NCBI GenBank assembly: GCA_018881555.1
Contig: JACAXG010000091.1
Coordinates: 2,018,194 to 2,082,193, forward strand
Source: Amblyornis subalaris
Taxonomy: Eukaryota > Chordata > Aves > Passeriformes > Ptilonorhynchidae
Reading direction: 5' to 3'
Length of the DNA: 64,000 nt
The stretch's first letter is position 1. Each line of letters begins with the position of its first letter. The notes below the pieces were generated by a model. It made no database searches. It saw only the letters and a program-made list of their open reading frames with translations, and was not told the DNA's origin. Shown one piece after another: positions 12,181 to 25,893 of this stretch. A program made the translations under genes and the position numbers.

Positions 12181-14569
12181 GTCCCGCTGGGGAGCAGGGG
12201 CAGGGCTGCTGCGTGCCGGGATTTCATCGGAATTTCCTGAATCGCTTTTGCTGAAGCAGCAGTGAAAAAAAAAAGCTGCAGCCTAGAGAAAAAACAACCC
12301 CAAAAAAGCCAAATTAAAACAAAATTAAAGCAAATTAAGTCAAGGGAGCGGGGAGCCCTGGCGCGGGATTGTTCCTGATGCCACAAGAGCTTGGCAGGTT
12401 GTTGGAGTCTCCAGGGATGAGGCACCATTGATGGCTGCTCTTGTGCCTGGAAAACGCTCTTGGCGTCAGCTGAGGGCTGGAGGGGACAGGGGTGGCCCTG
12501 CCACTGGCAGCGTGACGGGCCCTCTGAGGATGCAGGTGGCTGTGGCAGATGCTGAGAGAGGAGCTCTGCTTCGCCCATCCTGCTGGAGCCGCGGGCCCAA
12601 AGCGGTGCCGTTCCCACCACGGCACCCGGAGCCGTGGCTGTGGGTCGGGTGGCACTGCCGGGGACACGGGTGACAGCCACCCCCGGCCTCCTTGGCAGCA
12701 CAGCCGGNGCCTCGCCGGCGTTATTGTTTTTCTGTCTTCAGGGTCGAGGAGAGGAACGCTTCTTTTTATGAAGCATTATTTTACAAGGATTTGTTTAAGG
12801 GAAAAAGAATCCCATTTTAAGGGATTGCAGCTGTAAAAATACAGTTTCTGTTAAATAAAAGAGGAGAACAAACCCCTGAATCAGCTATTTACTTGTTTTG
12901 CTTACCTGGTATGACCCCTGTGCCTCTGTGTCTACCTCCCTCCCTTCCCAGCTCTCTCCTTTCCCACCTGGGCTGGATTTGCCCCTGCTCCTCCCCTCCA
13001 CTGGGCTGTTTTTTCGGGATGCTGCCATGGGAGCAGCACCCTGAGGTGGTTCAGCCCCTCGCTGCTGGGTGCTGCATCCCCCTGTCCTTCTGTGAGACTT
13101 CAGCCCTNGGAGAGACGTGGGATGCAGGGAAAATGGAGCCGAGGGGAAGGAAGGAGGAGGACAAGGGAATATAACCACGGTTTCATTGTGTGTTGGATGT
13201 GAAATTGAGTTCCCTGCTCCGTGTCCTCTGTCACCCAGAGGTTCTAGACATGGGCTTAGTTCCTGCACACTCTCCCTTGATCCAGCCAGGTCATTCCACC
13301 TGCCCCCCGCTCTCAAGGGGCTGTGGAGCAACGGGGGGAGCCTGGCCTGAGCCCCCCAGGAACACATCCCCATCCCTCAAGGAAAGGGGTCTCTGGTGCT
13401 GTGCTGTCCCCCCGGCAGTGCCCGGCACCGGGGCAGGAGGCCTCCCGCTACCCACACTCTCCAGGCAGTGATTTAATAACAATAAAATGGAAACATCTGG
13501 AGCCTCATATGATGGATAAAGTGTGCACAACGTGCCTGTGGAGAGGCTCTTTCATGCTTGAAATCTCCTGTGCTATGAACTGATAATTAATCACACGGAG
13601 CAGCCACACGACGCTCCCATCTCACCCGGCAGGTCGCAAACAGCGATCAGTCCATGGTGTGAATGGGGCAGCTACAGATGGCCGGGGGTCACCTGCTCAT
13701 CCTCCTAGGGGTCACCTGCCCATCTTTCTGGGATCTGGNGGCGGGGAGCCACTCCAGTGCGGCCAGCAGAAATCCCACAAGAGGACTTTTGTTCCCCCCT
13801 GGAGCAGGGGAGNTGCTTTGGGGGTCCCAATTGCAGCCCCCCCAGCTCACCCAACTGCTTGGGCACTGCAGCCGCCAGGCTGGGCACTGTCCGGTCGGGC
13901 TACTGTCCTTCANAGGCAGCTCCAGCCCCCACCAGCACACTCCAGTACAACCAAAACCACCCTTTGCTGCAAAACCAAGCCCATCAGGAGCAGCTGAGCC
14001 AGGAGGGTTCATACAGGGGCAGCACTTGAGGGGTCAGTGCTGTTCCCTGGGGATGCCGGAGCAGGATGGGGCCCAGCAGCACTGCACTGCTCGGCTCCGG
14101 NGGGGAGCGGGGCCCCGACCCGGCACAGAGACCCCTGGCACGGCTTCAGAGCCGCCGCGGCCGCGCTGACGGTGCGAGTGTCGGCTCCCCTGGCAGGCGG
14201 CGAGCAGACGTGTTAAAAACCCCTGGCACGCCATGAAAGAGCTGGGAACAGGGAAAAAAATCTCACACTTAAAGCATGAGAAAGAAGACAAGAAATGTCA
14301 CCTTGTTCTCGCAGGAAAACAACCAGCCCGTGCTGCCTCCATTGCTCCAGAACTGCCTGTGGCTTGTGTTGGGCAGCCTGGCGAGCTCCCAGCATGTTCC
14401 TGGCGTGCTCCTGGTCATTCTCAGAGGAAAGGGGCTGCTGCCCCCAGNACTGTTCCCCTCTCCCCATAGTGCCCATGTCAGCACGCCTGTGCCTGTGGAC
14501 TGGGCAATGTTCCTGTGAGCACCACGGCCCCGCTTCCCNGTGGACACAGCCAGGGCTGTTGGCTGAGCT

Positions 14570-14750
14570 GTGACTGATTTATGGCCCCTGTTACTTAAAT
14601 ATTAATGAAGGGCCTGGCTGGGCCTGCGCCTGCTCCCTTCGAGGCTAATTATTTTTTAAGTCAATATATGTGATCCGCGGGGGATCTGCCATTGCGACTG
14701 AAGGTCGGCACAACGGGGAACTTGTTTAAACTCGGCAGTCAAAGTGTGGT
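14570..14750. promoter_or_regulatory. AT-rich island, candidate conserved non-coding element
   Basis: A low-GC patch with TTACTTAAATATTAATGAAG and GGCTAATTATTTTTTAAG surrounded by GC-rich sequence, with no repeat signature. It may be an intronic enhancer of COL8A2. This rests on composition and motifs only. Confidence 0.22.
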
Positions 14751-14904
14751 CAGTGCAGGGCACGGCATGTGCTCGCCAGCCCTCACCCCAGCTCTGGCCC
14801 CACATCCATCCCAGGGCCACACCAGCCCCATGGAGGAGCACAGGGATGAGGCAGGATGGAGAATTTGATTCTCTTCAACTGCATGCCCAGGCTCACTGGT
14901 GTGG

Positions 14905-15005
14905 CTTCATCCCATCCCTGTCCCCATGCCCACCCTGATCCCTGTCCCCATGCCCATTGCTGTCCCCATCCCCTTTCCCATGCCCCTTCCTTCACCCTTC
15001 CCAGT
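14905..15005. repeat. CCCATG/CCCTGTCC simple repeat
   Basis: Degenerate short tandem units of the type TCCCCATGCCCATTGCTGTC, reading as low-complexity peptides in all frames. It is a microsatellite-like low-complexity tract. Confidence 0.6.
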
Positions 15006-15229
15006 CCCCTTTCTGTGTTCTGGGAGCACAAGGCACAGCCACCACCTCTGGCAGCCATGGCAGAAGCCAGCCTCGGGCTGGGGGGGAGCAGTGGGAAGCA
15101 CCTCTCACTCTCCCGGGGCGGGGGGGACGCAGGGAAGGGGAAGCACCGGGAGCAGCCGGTGCGTGTGGGTGGGCTGGAGCAGGCGGGCTTGGCCGCCGCC
15201 GTGTCCCATCGAGCCGCTCCATCCTCCGG

Positions 15230-15375
15230 TCATTTACAATAAAAAATAAAGCAGGGAGGATTTCCAAGCCCAACACGGGGCTGGCCCGGGTCCAGCGGGA
15301 GGTCGATGATTTGCTTTGCGCTACACATGCTTTAAAAATAATAATAAACCGAGTCAAAAACGAAAAGTGAGCTAT
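15230..15375. promoter_or_regulatory. AT-rich island with AATAA motifs, function unknown
   Basis: Contains ACAATAAAAAATAAAGC and TTTAAAAATAATAATAAACC in an otherwise GC-rich intron, next to the pentanucleotide array. It could be a conserved non-coding element or a remnant of a poly(A)-tailed insertion. I saw no matching retroposed coding sequence. Confidence 0.2.
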
Positions 15376-15689
15376 GAAGAGGGAGAGCAGCACGTTGTTT
15401 CCGCAGGCCGGGCTGCGAAAGCCAAAGGCATCGGGGAGCAGCTCGGCTGAGCAGCGCCGGAGCGCGGGGGAGACTTGGCACCAGCCGGTCCTTAACTGCA
15501 TGACACCTGATCCCATCCAAGGCTGCTGTACGCGCCGCCGGACCCGGAGCCGGAGCCGGAGCCTCGCCCGCCAGCAGCCCAGGGAACAAGAAAACATTTT
15601 CCTTGACGAAGAAAAAACACCCCACCCCATCTGCAGGGACCTGCTGGCCCCGCGCAGCGCCCGCGCCTGGCTGTGCACGGAGCAGGATA

Positions 15690-15860
15690 GGCATGGCACG
15701 GCACAGCATGGCACGGCATGGCATGGCACGGCATGGCACGGCATGGCACGGCACGGCATGGCACGGCACGGCAGGGCATAGCATGGCACGGCATGGCATG
15801 GCATGGCACGGCATGGCATGGCACGGCACGGCACGGCACGGCATGGCATGGCACGGCATG
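15690..15860 (+). repeat. GGCAC/GGCAT pentanucleotide tandem array
   Basis: About 34 consecutive 5-base units alternate GGCAC and GGCAT with a few variants (CAGCAT, GGCAGGGCATA). Because 5 is not a multiple of 3, the array is open in several frames and gives spurious Met-Ala-Arg-His-Gly peptides. It is an intronic microsatellite/minisatellite. Confidence 0.95.
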
Positions 15861-16577
15861 CCCATGTCCATGGTGCCAGCTGCCCGTGGCTCAACACGGC
15901 CCGGGTCCAGCAGTGGTGCCAACACCAGGGTCGGTGCCACCACTTGATCCCGCGGCCGCCGGGTCAGGGCTCAGCTCAGGCGGATTAGTGACCCTCGGCG
16001 TGTGTGCCGGGAGCGCAGCCGCAGGTCACGGCTCAGGGCTTAATCCCTCACCTCCAGCTGTCAAAACTCCTCGGGAGCGCCGCAGAGCCCCCGCGATCGC
16101 TGCCGAGGGTGCGCGTGGGGGCGAGGCCATCCCTGCGGAATGGGGCCACCGCGGCGTTGGGAGACCCAGACGGACACCCCCTGGTCGGTACTGGCTGGGA
16201 CCTGGGTCTGGGTGGAAAACCCCGGCCCGAAGCTGCAGGAACACCAGGCTCCTGCCCTGGGGGCGAGGCTCAGCCCGGCTCACGGCATCCCTGGGGTGCT
16301 GCAGTTCCCTCACTGAAATACAGCTGGGAAGTCCCCCGTGGAGGAGAGCAAGACCCAAGGGACATGTCCCCCCTTGCCCTGGCCCCGGTGGAGGGCTCCT
16401 GCACCCCGAGCCCCCAGTCCCACCCTCCCCACCAGCCTCCACTCCACCGAAATACCAGAGCTGCAGCATTAATAGCAGGGTTCCCTGCCAGGTGCATAGT
16501 TTGACCAGTTGAATCACACATGCCAAACCACAGGTATTTTATGAGACGTTTCCTGTTATGAAGACATTTTTGTGGGG

Positions 16578-16632
16578 ATTCATTTTTTTCTTCCCTTCTT
16601 CTTCCCCTCTCCTCCTCCTCCTCCTCTTCCCG
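16578..16632. repeat. Homopyrimidine tract
   Basis: An almost uninterrupted C/T run on the plus strand, ending in (CTC)n and CTTCC. Such mirror-like tracts can form triplex DNA, but no function is implied. Confidence 0.8.
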
Positions 16633-18424
16633 GTGGGATGGTGGCCTGCCTGGCGGGAAGCAGTGACACTGTCCCTGAAGGCCNGACGGAGCAGACTGGG
16701 AAGCGAGTGCTGGAGCTGGGGCACAGTAGGGATGAGGGTGCCCGAGGGTCCTGCCCCATCGGCTGGAGCCCCTTTCCAGGGATCTGCACGGGGCTGTGTG
16801 GAGTCCGAATTGCTGTGAGAACCTAGGCTCATGCCATGACCAAGCACAGACACTTGTGCCTGGATCCTGGTGCAGGATGTGGAGCATTTGCCCAGACTCC
16901 ACAGGGAGGGACAGGGGCTGTGAGCCCCAGTGAACTGCCAGAGCATCNGGCATCGCTCTCCAAGGATCTCCATCGCTCCTGTGCTGGCTGGGCCAGCCCT
17001 GCTCCAGGGACACATAAGCCCCAGTGGGAGCAGTGGGAAGCAGTTGGAGTTTCGTTGGGGTCCATGGGTCAGACCTGCTTTGCTCTCACAGCTCCTGTGC
17101 AGAAATAACGTTTTCTAAGGCAACGGGTGTTTTGCAAAGAAATCTGCTAAGCCTGGAGGGACCCGCAGAGAGCGATTCCCGTCTCAGGGAATTTGCAGGC
17201 AAGTGGCCATCAACCGCAGACATTTAAACTTCCAGCCTCCTGCTGGGGTCACTGGCTTCATTGTAAGGAGCCTTCTGGGGCAGGGTGCTCAGGGCAGCTC
17301 CCTTGGGGGGCTGCAGGCTGGGACATGTGGGGCAGCANCACTGTGGTTGCTCCAGCCCTGCCCACCCATCCCACGGGAAGGGGACTCCTGCTAAGAAGGA
17401 TGCAGTGGGAGCCCATAACAGCACTTGGGGAGCCCACAGGGTGCAACAAGGAACCTCAACAGCAACACCTGCTCTCTCAAAGGACAGACGTACTCTGGCC
17501 ATCATGGCCTTGCACCATGGTGGATACAAGCTCCAGAGCAGTGGGAGAACATGAGGCCAGCAGCTCCCAAGCTGGCTCCCAGNGCTCCAGGATAGCTAGT
17601 GCTATTGGTCAGCAGCTCAGTCTCTGGCACATCATCCCCGCCACAGCGTCCTCCACGCTGTGGTTTTCCCAGCTAAGCTCCACCGCTCCTTCCTCAGCAC
17701 CTGCCCAGGTATGCCAGCAAATGTGTGAACTGCTGTGAAAACATCCCCTCCGGTGTGAAACACCAGGAACATCCCCCACCCCTGCCCCAGCTGCTCCGAC
17801 AGGAACCTGCCTTGCAGTGTTTATCCTAACAGTCATTTTATTTTAACATCAGAGTTTGAAATCCTGTCTCCCTGGTTTTGTTGGGTCCTTTGATCTCCAT
17901 TTCCTCTCCTCTTCCAGCTTTTTAGCAATCNCCCAGGTCAGCCTGGCTGCTGCCAGCGCTGTTGCCTGCGCCTGCCCTCCCAGGAAGCCCACGCTCCCGC
18001 ACATCCTCCCGGTGTCCGTCCTCTACAAAACCCCTCTGCCACGACACCCGGTGAGACCATCTTCACCCTCGGAGCTGCATCTCCTTGGGGGAGACTCCAG
18101 AGCTCGGCTCCTGACCCCCAATAGGGCAAGACCGTGTTTGGGGCACCCCCGGCTGCACCAACCTCCCNCCATCCGCCGCAAACCCTCCCGGTGCGGCCGT
18201 TCCCCGGCTGCCACTGCTCCCTGTCCCGCCGGGTCGGTCACAGCCCTCGGGGACCGCACTGGCCACGGGCACAGCGGCGTGGCTGCAGGTGGTGGGACCT
18301 GCCCAGAGTGGTGTCGGGGTGCCTCTGCCTTGGGGGTCAGCCCGGGCAGGTGCCGTGTCGCCCGGGGGGTTCCGTGTCCCCCCCACCGCCCTGTCGCCGA
18401 CCCGGCCCCTGCGCCGCTCCTGGG

Positions 18425-18670
18425 GTTAACAGGGGGAAAATATTGTTTATGCTTCTCTAATATCGGCCTTCTGTTTTGCATTTGCCGTTTCTTCAAAGAT
18501 AGGGAGCCGCCTCTGCCAAGATTCCAGAGGAGATATCCTCAGCAATGCCGACCGCGCTCCCCACCGCACTCAAAGAAAACAAATGTCAGGCCAAGGATTG
18601 ATATGAAATAGTTTAAAAATGAGAAAAAGCTGCCTTACAGCTAGGTTTACATTAAAATAAATTTCAGGAG
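18425..18670. promoter_or_regulatory. AT-rich island, candidate conserved non-coding element
   Basis: A 250-base low-GC block between GC-rich flanks, with GGGAAAATATTGTTTATGC and GAAATAGTTTAAAAATGAG. No repeat family or coding frame is recognised. It is a candidate intronic regulatory element, by composition only. Confidence 0.25.
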
Positions 18671-18779
18671 CGGGAGCCTCGGCTGTGTCCCTCCCTGGCG
18701 GGTGGCGTGGGGGGATGGGGTTACCTGCCGGGGCGGTGCCGCGGTCCTGCCCTCGCCTCGGTGACCCGCGGCCCCGCGT

Positions 18780-18900
18780 CAGCATCGGCTTCCCCATCCC
18801 CTCCCCATCCCCCTCCCGTTCCCATCCTCACCCCTATCCCCATGCCGTTCCCATCCCCATCCCCTCACCATTCCCACCCCATCCCCATCCTCATTCCCTG
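18780..18900. repeat. (CCCATC)n-like simple repeat
   Basis: Degenerate units of CCATCCCC/CCCATCC fill this stretch, with low-complexity Pro/Ser/His open frames as by-products. Confidence 0.8.
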
Positions 18901-21900
18901 CTGCCCCCAGGGCCATGTACCATAAAGGAGTATTCCTGGCACGGCAGTGGTGCGGAGCTGCTTCCCCATTTCCACACCCAGGGAAGGGGATGGAGTGCAC
19001 GTTTCAGGCAGTATTTATGTTATTTAATTTAATTTAATTTCGGTGAGCTGATGCGAGACCNCAGCCAGCCTGAGGTGATCAGTGGAAACTCTGAGAAGTC
19101 ACTCCCATATCCTGTGCTCCTGGCTGGTGCAGCCCCACGCTCCCNGCTGGATTTCAGATTTCCCTTGTGCCCTGTAATTCCCTTTTTGTGGGGCATCCTC
19201 TCTGCCAGGCTGCGCTCCCGAGGCTCCAGAGCACTGCGGGGCTCCGTGCCCTCATCCCAATGGACAACCCCACGTGCCTTTCGGTCGGGACGGACGCGGG
19301 TTGTGCAAAATCAAGCTGATTTTTTCCCAGAATTTTGTTTGGAAAAAATTTGTCTGACACTGTCACAAGATGTTTCACCATCGCTGAATCAGCTGCTTTG
19401 ATTTTTCAATTTGAAATTTCTATTTTTTTTTTTTTTTACTTTTAGTTTCTACATTTCCTTTGTCTTGGAGCCGACAGCCTCACAGGGAATTCCAGTGGCC
19501 CCACTTTCCTGGGGATTAAGCCAAACCCTTGTCCCCCTGGACCCTGTGCAGAGGCAGCAGTGAGTCCCCTGGGGCAGCTCCGCTCCCGACCAGCTGGGTG
19601 CCGTGTCCTGGGGAACACGAGGTGCCACTGAGTGCCCCACGTGCACCATCTCTGTCATTAACCATCTTTCAACATCACTTAATGCCAGCGTGCTGTGACC
19701 CACAGCCACACTCTCATTTCCAGGCTCCAGATTTCCAGTGCAATCAANCATCCCACTGAATTTGCTCCAAAGGGTTCCTGACCCCCCCGCTTGCCTGGAC
19801 CCCTGCACCCACAAACATGTTCATCTCCCACTGCTCTCCTCCTCCCAACANGACATCATCCGTCAGCGCCACCCTGCCTGGGGCACACAGAATCTGCAGA
19901 GCAGCCAGACCTGGACAGGGCAGCCCAGAGGGAAATGGGATGGATTTCATGTGTCCCAGACCATCCCAGAGGAAAAACTGCTTCTGGACCCAGGTTGGAG
20001 AAAGGAGCAGCTGGGACAGTGCCGGGAACTGTCTAAGAAAGGCCCAGAGGAGCCAGTGACCTTCACGGCTTCAGAGCATCTGCCTTGGGCGTCGCTGTTA
20101 CCATTGACCCTTTGCCAAGCAAAACTGGGGACTTGGAGCTCCAGCGCCAGTGGAAAGCAGTGCAGAATATATGGAATATTTTCTTAGTAGGACTAATTTG
20201 TTTCTGTTAGAGACGCCGGCCCTGGGTGGACAACGCAGCCAGTGGTGCTCAGGGCTGTCTCCATGTCCCTGCAGAGTCCCAGGGGACCAAGAACAGGATG
20301 GACCCCTGTCCCTCGGAGTTGGTCCCCTGTTTTGCATCCCCGTGCTCCCATCTGGAACATTCAAATGCTCCCATTCGGGAGCACCAGGGCACAAAACCGG
20401 ACACTGACCCCAGGGACGGGGAGACACTTATTGCAAAACCTTTTGTTTAGGCTTCAAGCTGGAAAAACACTCAGCTCACTCAGAGTTCTCCTCCGGGCTG
20501 TGTCATGTGGGAACCTCCCTCGGTCTCCACTCAGGACCCACTGCCCAGAGGGTGTCATGCTGCCAGTGGCATGGTGCTGAGCCCAGCCTGGACCCCGTGC
20601 CTTGGCACAGGGGCACCCCCTTGTTTGGGCACAGGCACTGGGAGGTTGCCGTGATACTCAGGAGTGGACTGGCACTGTTCCTGCACCCAAGAGACCCCAG
20701 TGGTGATCCCAATCGTCTCCCTGTGCTAAGAGCAGACCCAGACCCTGGGAATAGACCCAGACCTGGGGAATAGATCCAGGCATCAGAATCAGCTTGGGGC
20801 ACATTGCTGCCTTCTAGGAAGTGGCAGGCAGGTGGCAGTCCCAGTTTGGGCAGGTGCTGGATGTCTGCTGCCATGCTGGCCTGGCATTTCTGAGCAATGA
20901 AACATGGGGAAAAAATTAAATCAACTTATTCACCCCGTTTTTCTAGAGGACAACTCTAAAAAAGAAAAAAAAAACCNCGAAAAGAAAAGAAGCCCAAGAA
21001 ACCTTTCAGCCTGCAACCTGGAGCTTCTGTGGGAACAGGGCGGGGAAAGGTTCTGGAGGCAGGGACAGCAGTGAGCAATGCCCAGGGAGGGTAAGGTGAC
21101 AGCCCCCTCTGTGCCCCAAGTAGCTGCAGGACCCACCTGGGACAGGCAGCACCAGCCTCACCACTGCCACAGAAATAACCAGGATGAGCAGAGCTGGCTG
21201 CGATTCCAGGGGTGTCTTGGAGAGACGTGGGGCTCCAGAGGATCCCACCCCATCCCAGCTGCCCTGGCAGGGCTCAGCTAGCGCCTGGCACGCCCACGGC
21301 GTGGCAGGCTCCTGGGAGCCTTCCTGTACAAGCCCACGGACATTTTCCACCACGTTTACAGCAAGAGCATTAAAATGCTGTTTTCTGAAGGCTCGGCACG
21401 TTGAAATGTCAGGGCCTGGGTGGAATGTGGCGGGGGCGAGGTGGGAGGAGGGCTCTGGTCATGGCTGGGCTCCAGAAACCCCCCGTCTGTGCTGGCCCTT
21501 GGCCCCCANGGGAGGCACCAGGGGCTGCGGCCGCCTCCATCCCCCTGGCGCTCCGCGGGCGGCGGTGAGTGGAGGCGGCCAGTTCGAGGAGCCCTGGACG
21601 GGGTCGTGCCCCTGTATTTGGCTCCCGGCACTGTCTCCTGCCCACCGCCGGGCTCCTTTTGTTGGGAAGTTATGGCTGCCCCTTCCCACGGCCCCCGCTA
21701 GGCTCTGCCAGGGCCAGACCANGGCCCTGATGAGCCAATGGAAAGCAAATGCCGTGCAAGGCCAGTGTCCCACGGCCTCCGGCCATCCCTGCCCGCGCTG
21801 GGCCAGCGCCGCGGCACCAACAGGGTGTGCGGCCGGGCAGCGTGGGAGGTGAAACCGTAAGGCCAGCGCTCTCCTCCCAGCTCTTCATCAACTCGAGATG

Positions 21901-24900
21901 GCCAAGAGGCCACTTGGCAGCAGCCAGTGTCCCCTCTGTGTGGTGCCAGCACACATCACGCCCCAGGGATGAGCCTGCACTCAGCCCCTGCGGCAAACTC
22001 ATCCCTGGGCATGGCTGGCGCCTGCTGCCCACTCCTGGACATCCTTCCTCACTGGGGGACAGCCAGCTCCTGGGGTCATGTCCTCTTGGGAGGTTGGTGG
22101 GAGCAGGGACACATCCTGGCTGGCCAGAGCAGTGTGTCCCAGCGCTTCAGAAGTGTTGGCTGAAAGCCGAGCTGGGGAGGGGGATGCAGGGTGCAACGAC
22201 ATGGGGTTGGGGAGTGGGGGGAGCCCCCGGGTGTCATCTGTGAACACAGAGGCCACACGACCCGTGTCAGGGCAGTGGGGCTAATTCAGGAGCTTTCAGC
22301 ACCACCCACAGAGGTGTCTGACGCTTTTATTTATGAACNCACTGGCTCCTGCCCAGCTCCAGCCGCTCGCATGCAGGAAAAAGCCCATCGGAGCCAAGAC
22401 AAACAGAGCCAGCAGCATCCCTGCGCAGCGGGAGGCAGCGCCGAGCGGGCCAAGGATGCTCCGGCTGGACCATCCAGCCCTGGTGCCCAGGGATGGCCAT
22501 GCCCTGGCACCACGGTCCCAGGGCCAGGCTCCCACAGCACAGGGTGCTGTGGCATCCACACAGCTGCCCTGGGTGTGCCAGCTGTGCCGGGGCTGTGTGG
22601 AGCAGGTGCGAGGCTGCCACNGGGATCCCATGTGCTGCCTCCAGTTCAGGGGCTGCTGCTCGGTGTCAGAGACCTGCTCAGGGTCTGCAGAGCCACCGTG
22701 GGAGCCCTGACACNGTGGCTGCCCCCTGCTTCCCACCCTGCTCCACCGGCACTCCACCAGGATAGCCAGCCTCGCTGGTGACCAGTGCTCTCCCCAGGGT
22801 TGTCCTCATGCCCAAAGACAGAGGGATGTGAATTCCCACAGCTCCCATCAAGCATGAGGGTGAGGGTCCAGCCCTGCCTGAGGAGGCAAAAGGGCTGCCC
22901 CATGGATGGACTGCCCCAGCTCTGGCTCCAGCCCCCAACAGTGCGGCAACAACTGGGTTATTGTCAGTGTGTGCCAGGGACACGAGTGTGACGCGGAATT
23001 CAACAAACCCAGTGCTTTCCGCTGGTCCCAGCCCAGGCTAATCCCNTAAGATGCCCTGTCAGCACAGCCAGCAAGGAGGGACAGCAGCTCCTGCCCCCCC
23101 ATCTCCCCTGGGCACCATCCAGGAGCAAAGCNGTGCTGTGGCCCTGGTGCTCCCATCAGGCCCAAGGTGGGCGCAGACAAAGGCGCCGTGAGCGCCAGCC
23201 CCAGCTCCAGCCGCTCCGGGGACTCAGCTAATGGGGTCCATTTGCTGGGTAGTTCTTGGAATAACAAATTGTATCATCCAAAAAAGCAAAACCACAAAAG
23301 GGGATCGGCTTGCAGCTCGGCTCACAAAAGCCCCTTGTCTGGAGGCCCCCCGCGCCCCCCAATCTCCCAGAGAAAACTCAATTTCACCAAAATAAACAGC
23401 TCACCCCACCCTGCGCTCTCACGCTCCACGGCAAACTGCGGAGCGACGCAGATCAACACACCCTGAGGTTGGCAAACACCATCAGCTGGGCACCTGGCTG
23501 TGCCACACAGTGCCGGGGCTGCTGACCACTCCTCCAGAGCTCCATCCAGCCAAAACTGAGCTGGCCAGTGCTCAGAGGGCTCTGGGCATGGTGCAGACCC
23601 CCAGTGCTGTTCCAAACCCCATCTCCCCGTCCATCCCAGTCAGCAGCAAACATGCGGAGGGAAAGCGCTGGAGCAGGGAAGAGCAAGTCATGGATTTCCC
23701 TACAGCAGGATGAAAGATGAGGCTTAACACATGCTAAACCCTCTAACCCCCTCCTCACCCGTACCAGCTTCCCAGCAGGCCAGAGCCCACCGGCCCGATG
23801 GGAGGCAGAGGTTTGGAGCAAACAAAGTTCCCAGCATGGCAGGGATGATCCCAGCCTGCAATGGGACCGGCTGGACGGACCCATTGGCCCCCTCAGGTTT
23901 CTAACTCCCACGTGGATGTCCTATGCCTCCTCTCATTGCCCCAGGGTCATCCAAGGTCACGAGCTCCTGTTTGCATCCTAAGGGGACACATTGGCTGAGA
24001 TGCTCACCTGCGTCCTGTCCTGGAAGGCTGCAAGAGTGGGGGAGGCTGAAGGGAGGTGAGTTACAGCCCTTCCCAATGGGTGTGCGCTCAAGAATTACAG
24101 GATTTTTGAGCTATTCCTCCAGTTGGGATTGGACCCCAGGGAATAAACCCCATCGCACGCCAAAAGCCCTATGGCAGCAGCCCCACAAGGGTCTTGCACT
24201 GGGGAAGGTTCCCCTGCCATACCTCCAGCAACAGAGATTTGCTTCTCCCCCAGCCCTGGTCCTCACACCCTCTCGTGCAGGGCAGGAGCATCAGCTCCCA
24301 ACCCTTGTCCCCGCACTGCTCAGGCCCCAAGCCCTGGTCAGGTACCCCCAGCCCCAAAACTCACTTGAATTTTTGGCAATCTGAGCAGTTCTGCTCGGGT
24401 TTTGGACCAGGTTCCACCCTTGGACCNGCTGCCACCAGCCAGGGGACTCAAGCAGATGATCCGTGACACCCCATCCCACACATGNGGGACCCAGCAGCCC
24501 TGCAGCACCGGGCACTGAGATGGGAGCGGCCATGGCCACAGCCGTGGCATTCACAGACCTTTGGGGACAAACACACCTGGACTCCCACAACTCCTGGGAG
24601 CACAGGACGGGGTGGGGCTGCCAGAGCCCCGCACCTGGATGTGTCCCAGACAGTCACTCCAGCATCTCCCTCTTCCCAGCCGGATGCCCCCAGGAAGCCG
24701 AGGCCGGCGCAGCTCTGGACCACGGGCGACCCCTCCGTCACGGCCCATCTGCCGCGGGTCATTCGCCGCCTGCCCGGCAGCGCTCTGGCTGCATTCCTGC
24801 CCTAAGTACCGCGGATTTGCTGTGCTTTATGAAAAACGAGAGGAATGTTTTAAATGAAATTAATTCTGACGAACCCAAGATTTCATAAAAGCGCTGCCTG

Positions 24901-25716
24901 GGCATGGTTTGGCACAGGCCTGCTCTTGTTCGCTCTAGTGCCTCCCTGGGGGGAGGAAAATACCAGGCTTGGCATAAAATAATTACAGACTCCTTGTACA
25001 GCTCAATTTATGGCTGCTGGAGGAGCGCTGGGGTCTTGTCCTGGCCCGTAGCTGATGGTTGGCAATGACATCACGCACGGTCTTTAATGAATGTCTGTGG
25101 GACGTGTAGTGCAAAAGGCCATCAGCACCAACCNTGCTGGGCTGTTGGAGTGGTGCTGGACACCGGAGCATCCCACACCGCGGCCGTGAGGGGTCATCTC
25201 ACACTGCCACGTGAGCTGGCACTTCCTAGCATGGTGCAGTGCTGGCACGGACAAGGTCCATTCGTGGCGCAGACGTGTCTGTGCCGGTGGTGGGAAGGAG
25301 CGAGCGGAGGTTCGGGAAGCGGGCATGGAGCCACTGGTGCTCGGCACGGCCCCACCAGCTTCCTTTGGATGCAGACAGGGGAACTGCTNCGGCCCTGCCC
25401 GGCTCTCCCTTTCATCTTGACTTTAAAAAGCCACTAAATTAAAACCACAAAGGCACCCAAGCCCCGAAGCGACTCTGCTGTCCCGCCGGCCCCCGGGCCA
25501 GGGGATGCTCGGCAGGACGCGGCGCTCGCGCGCAGCCGGAGCAGCTCACAGGGCCCTGACCTTGTTACTTANGTAACACAAAGCTCTTCTCCTCTGCCCA
25601 TGCACTGCCATGAGCCAGCTGCTGAGACCCCCACAATATGACCCCCAGGGGTCTGTGGGCCCACAGTGGCCACTGGGGTCCAGAATCCTCATGCCACTGT
25701 AGGGGGCAGGGGGATG

Positions 25717-25893
25717 GCCCAGCTCCAACTGTGGAAGANGCTCCCCAGGGATGTGATGCAGTCATAATCCCTGGAAGCGTTCAAAAAATGAGTAGACGTG
25801 GCATTTCACAATATGGCTTAGTGGGCATAGGGTATTTGGTTGAAGGTTGGACTTCTGATCTTGAAGGTCTTTTCCAATCTTAATGATTCTGTG
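25717..25893 (+). mobile_element. CR1 LINE 3' fragment, plus orientation
   Basis: Shows the CR1 3' pattern: GGGATGTGATGCAG, TCCCTGGAAGCGTTCAAAAA, GGTTGGACTTCTGATCTTGA, AGGTCTTTTCCAATCTTAAT and a terminal GATTCTGTG. It is a diverged, truncated copy in sense orientation. Confidence 0.9.

Noticed and set aside
15492..15947. Met-Ala-Arg-His-Gly and Met-Pro-Cys-His-Ala repeat proteins
   Set aside because: Both come from the GGCAY array read in different frames and strands; a 5-base unit gives a periodic peptide in any frame without a stop.
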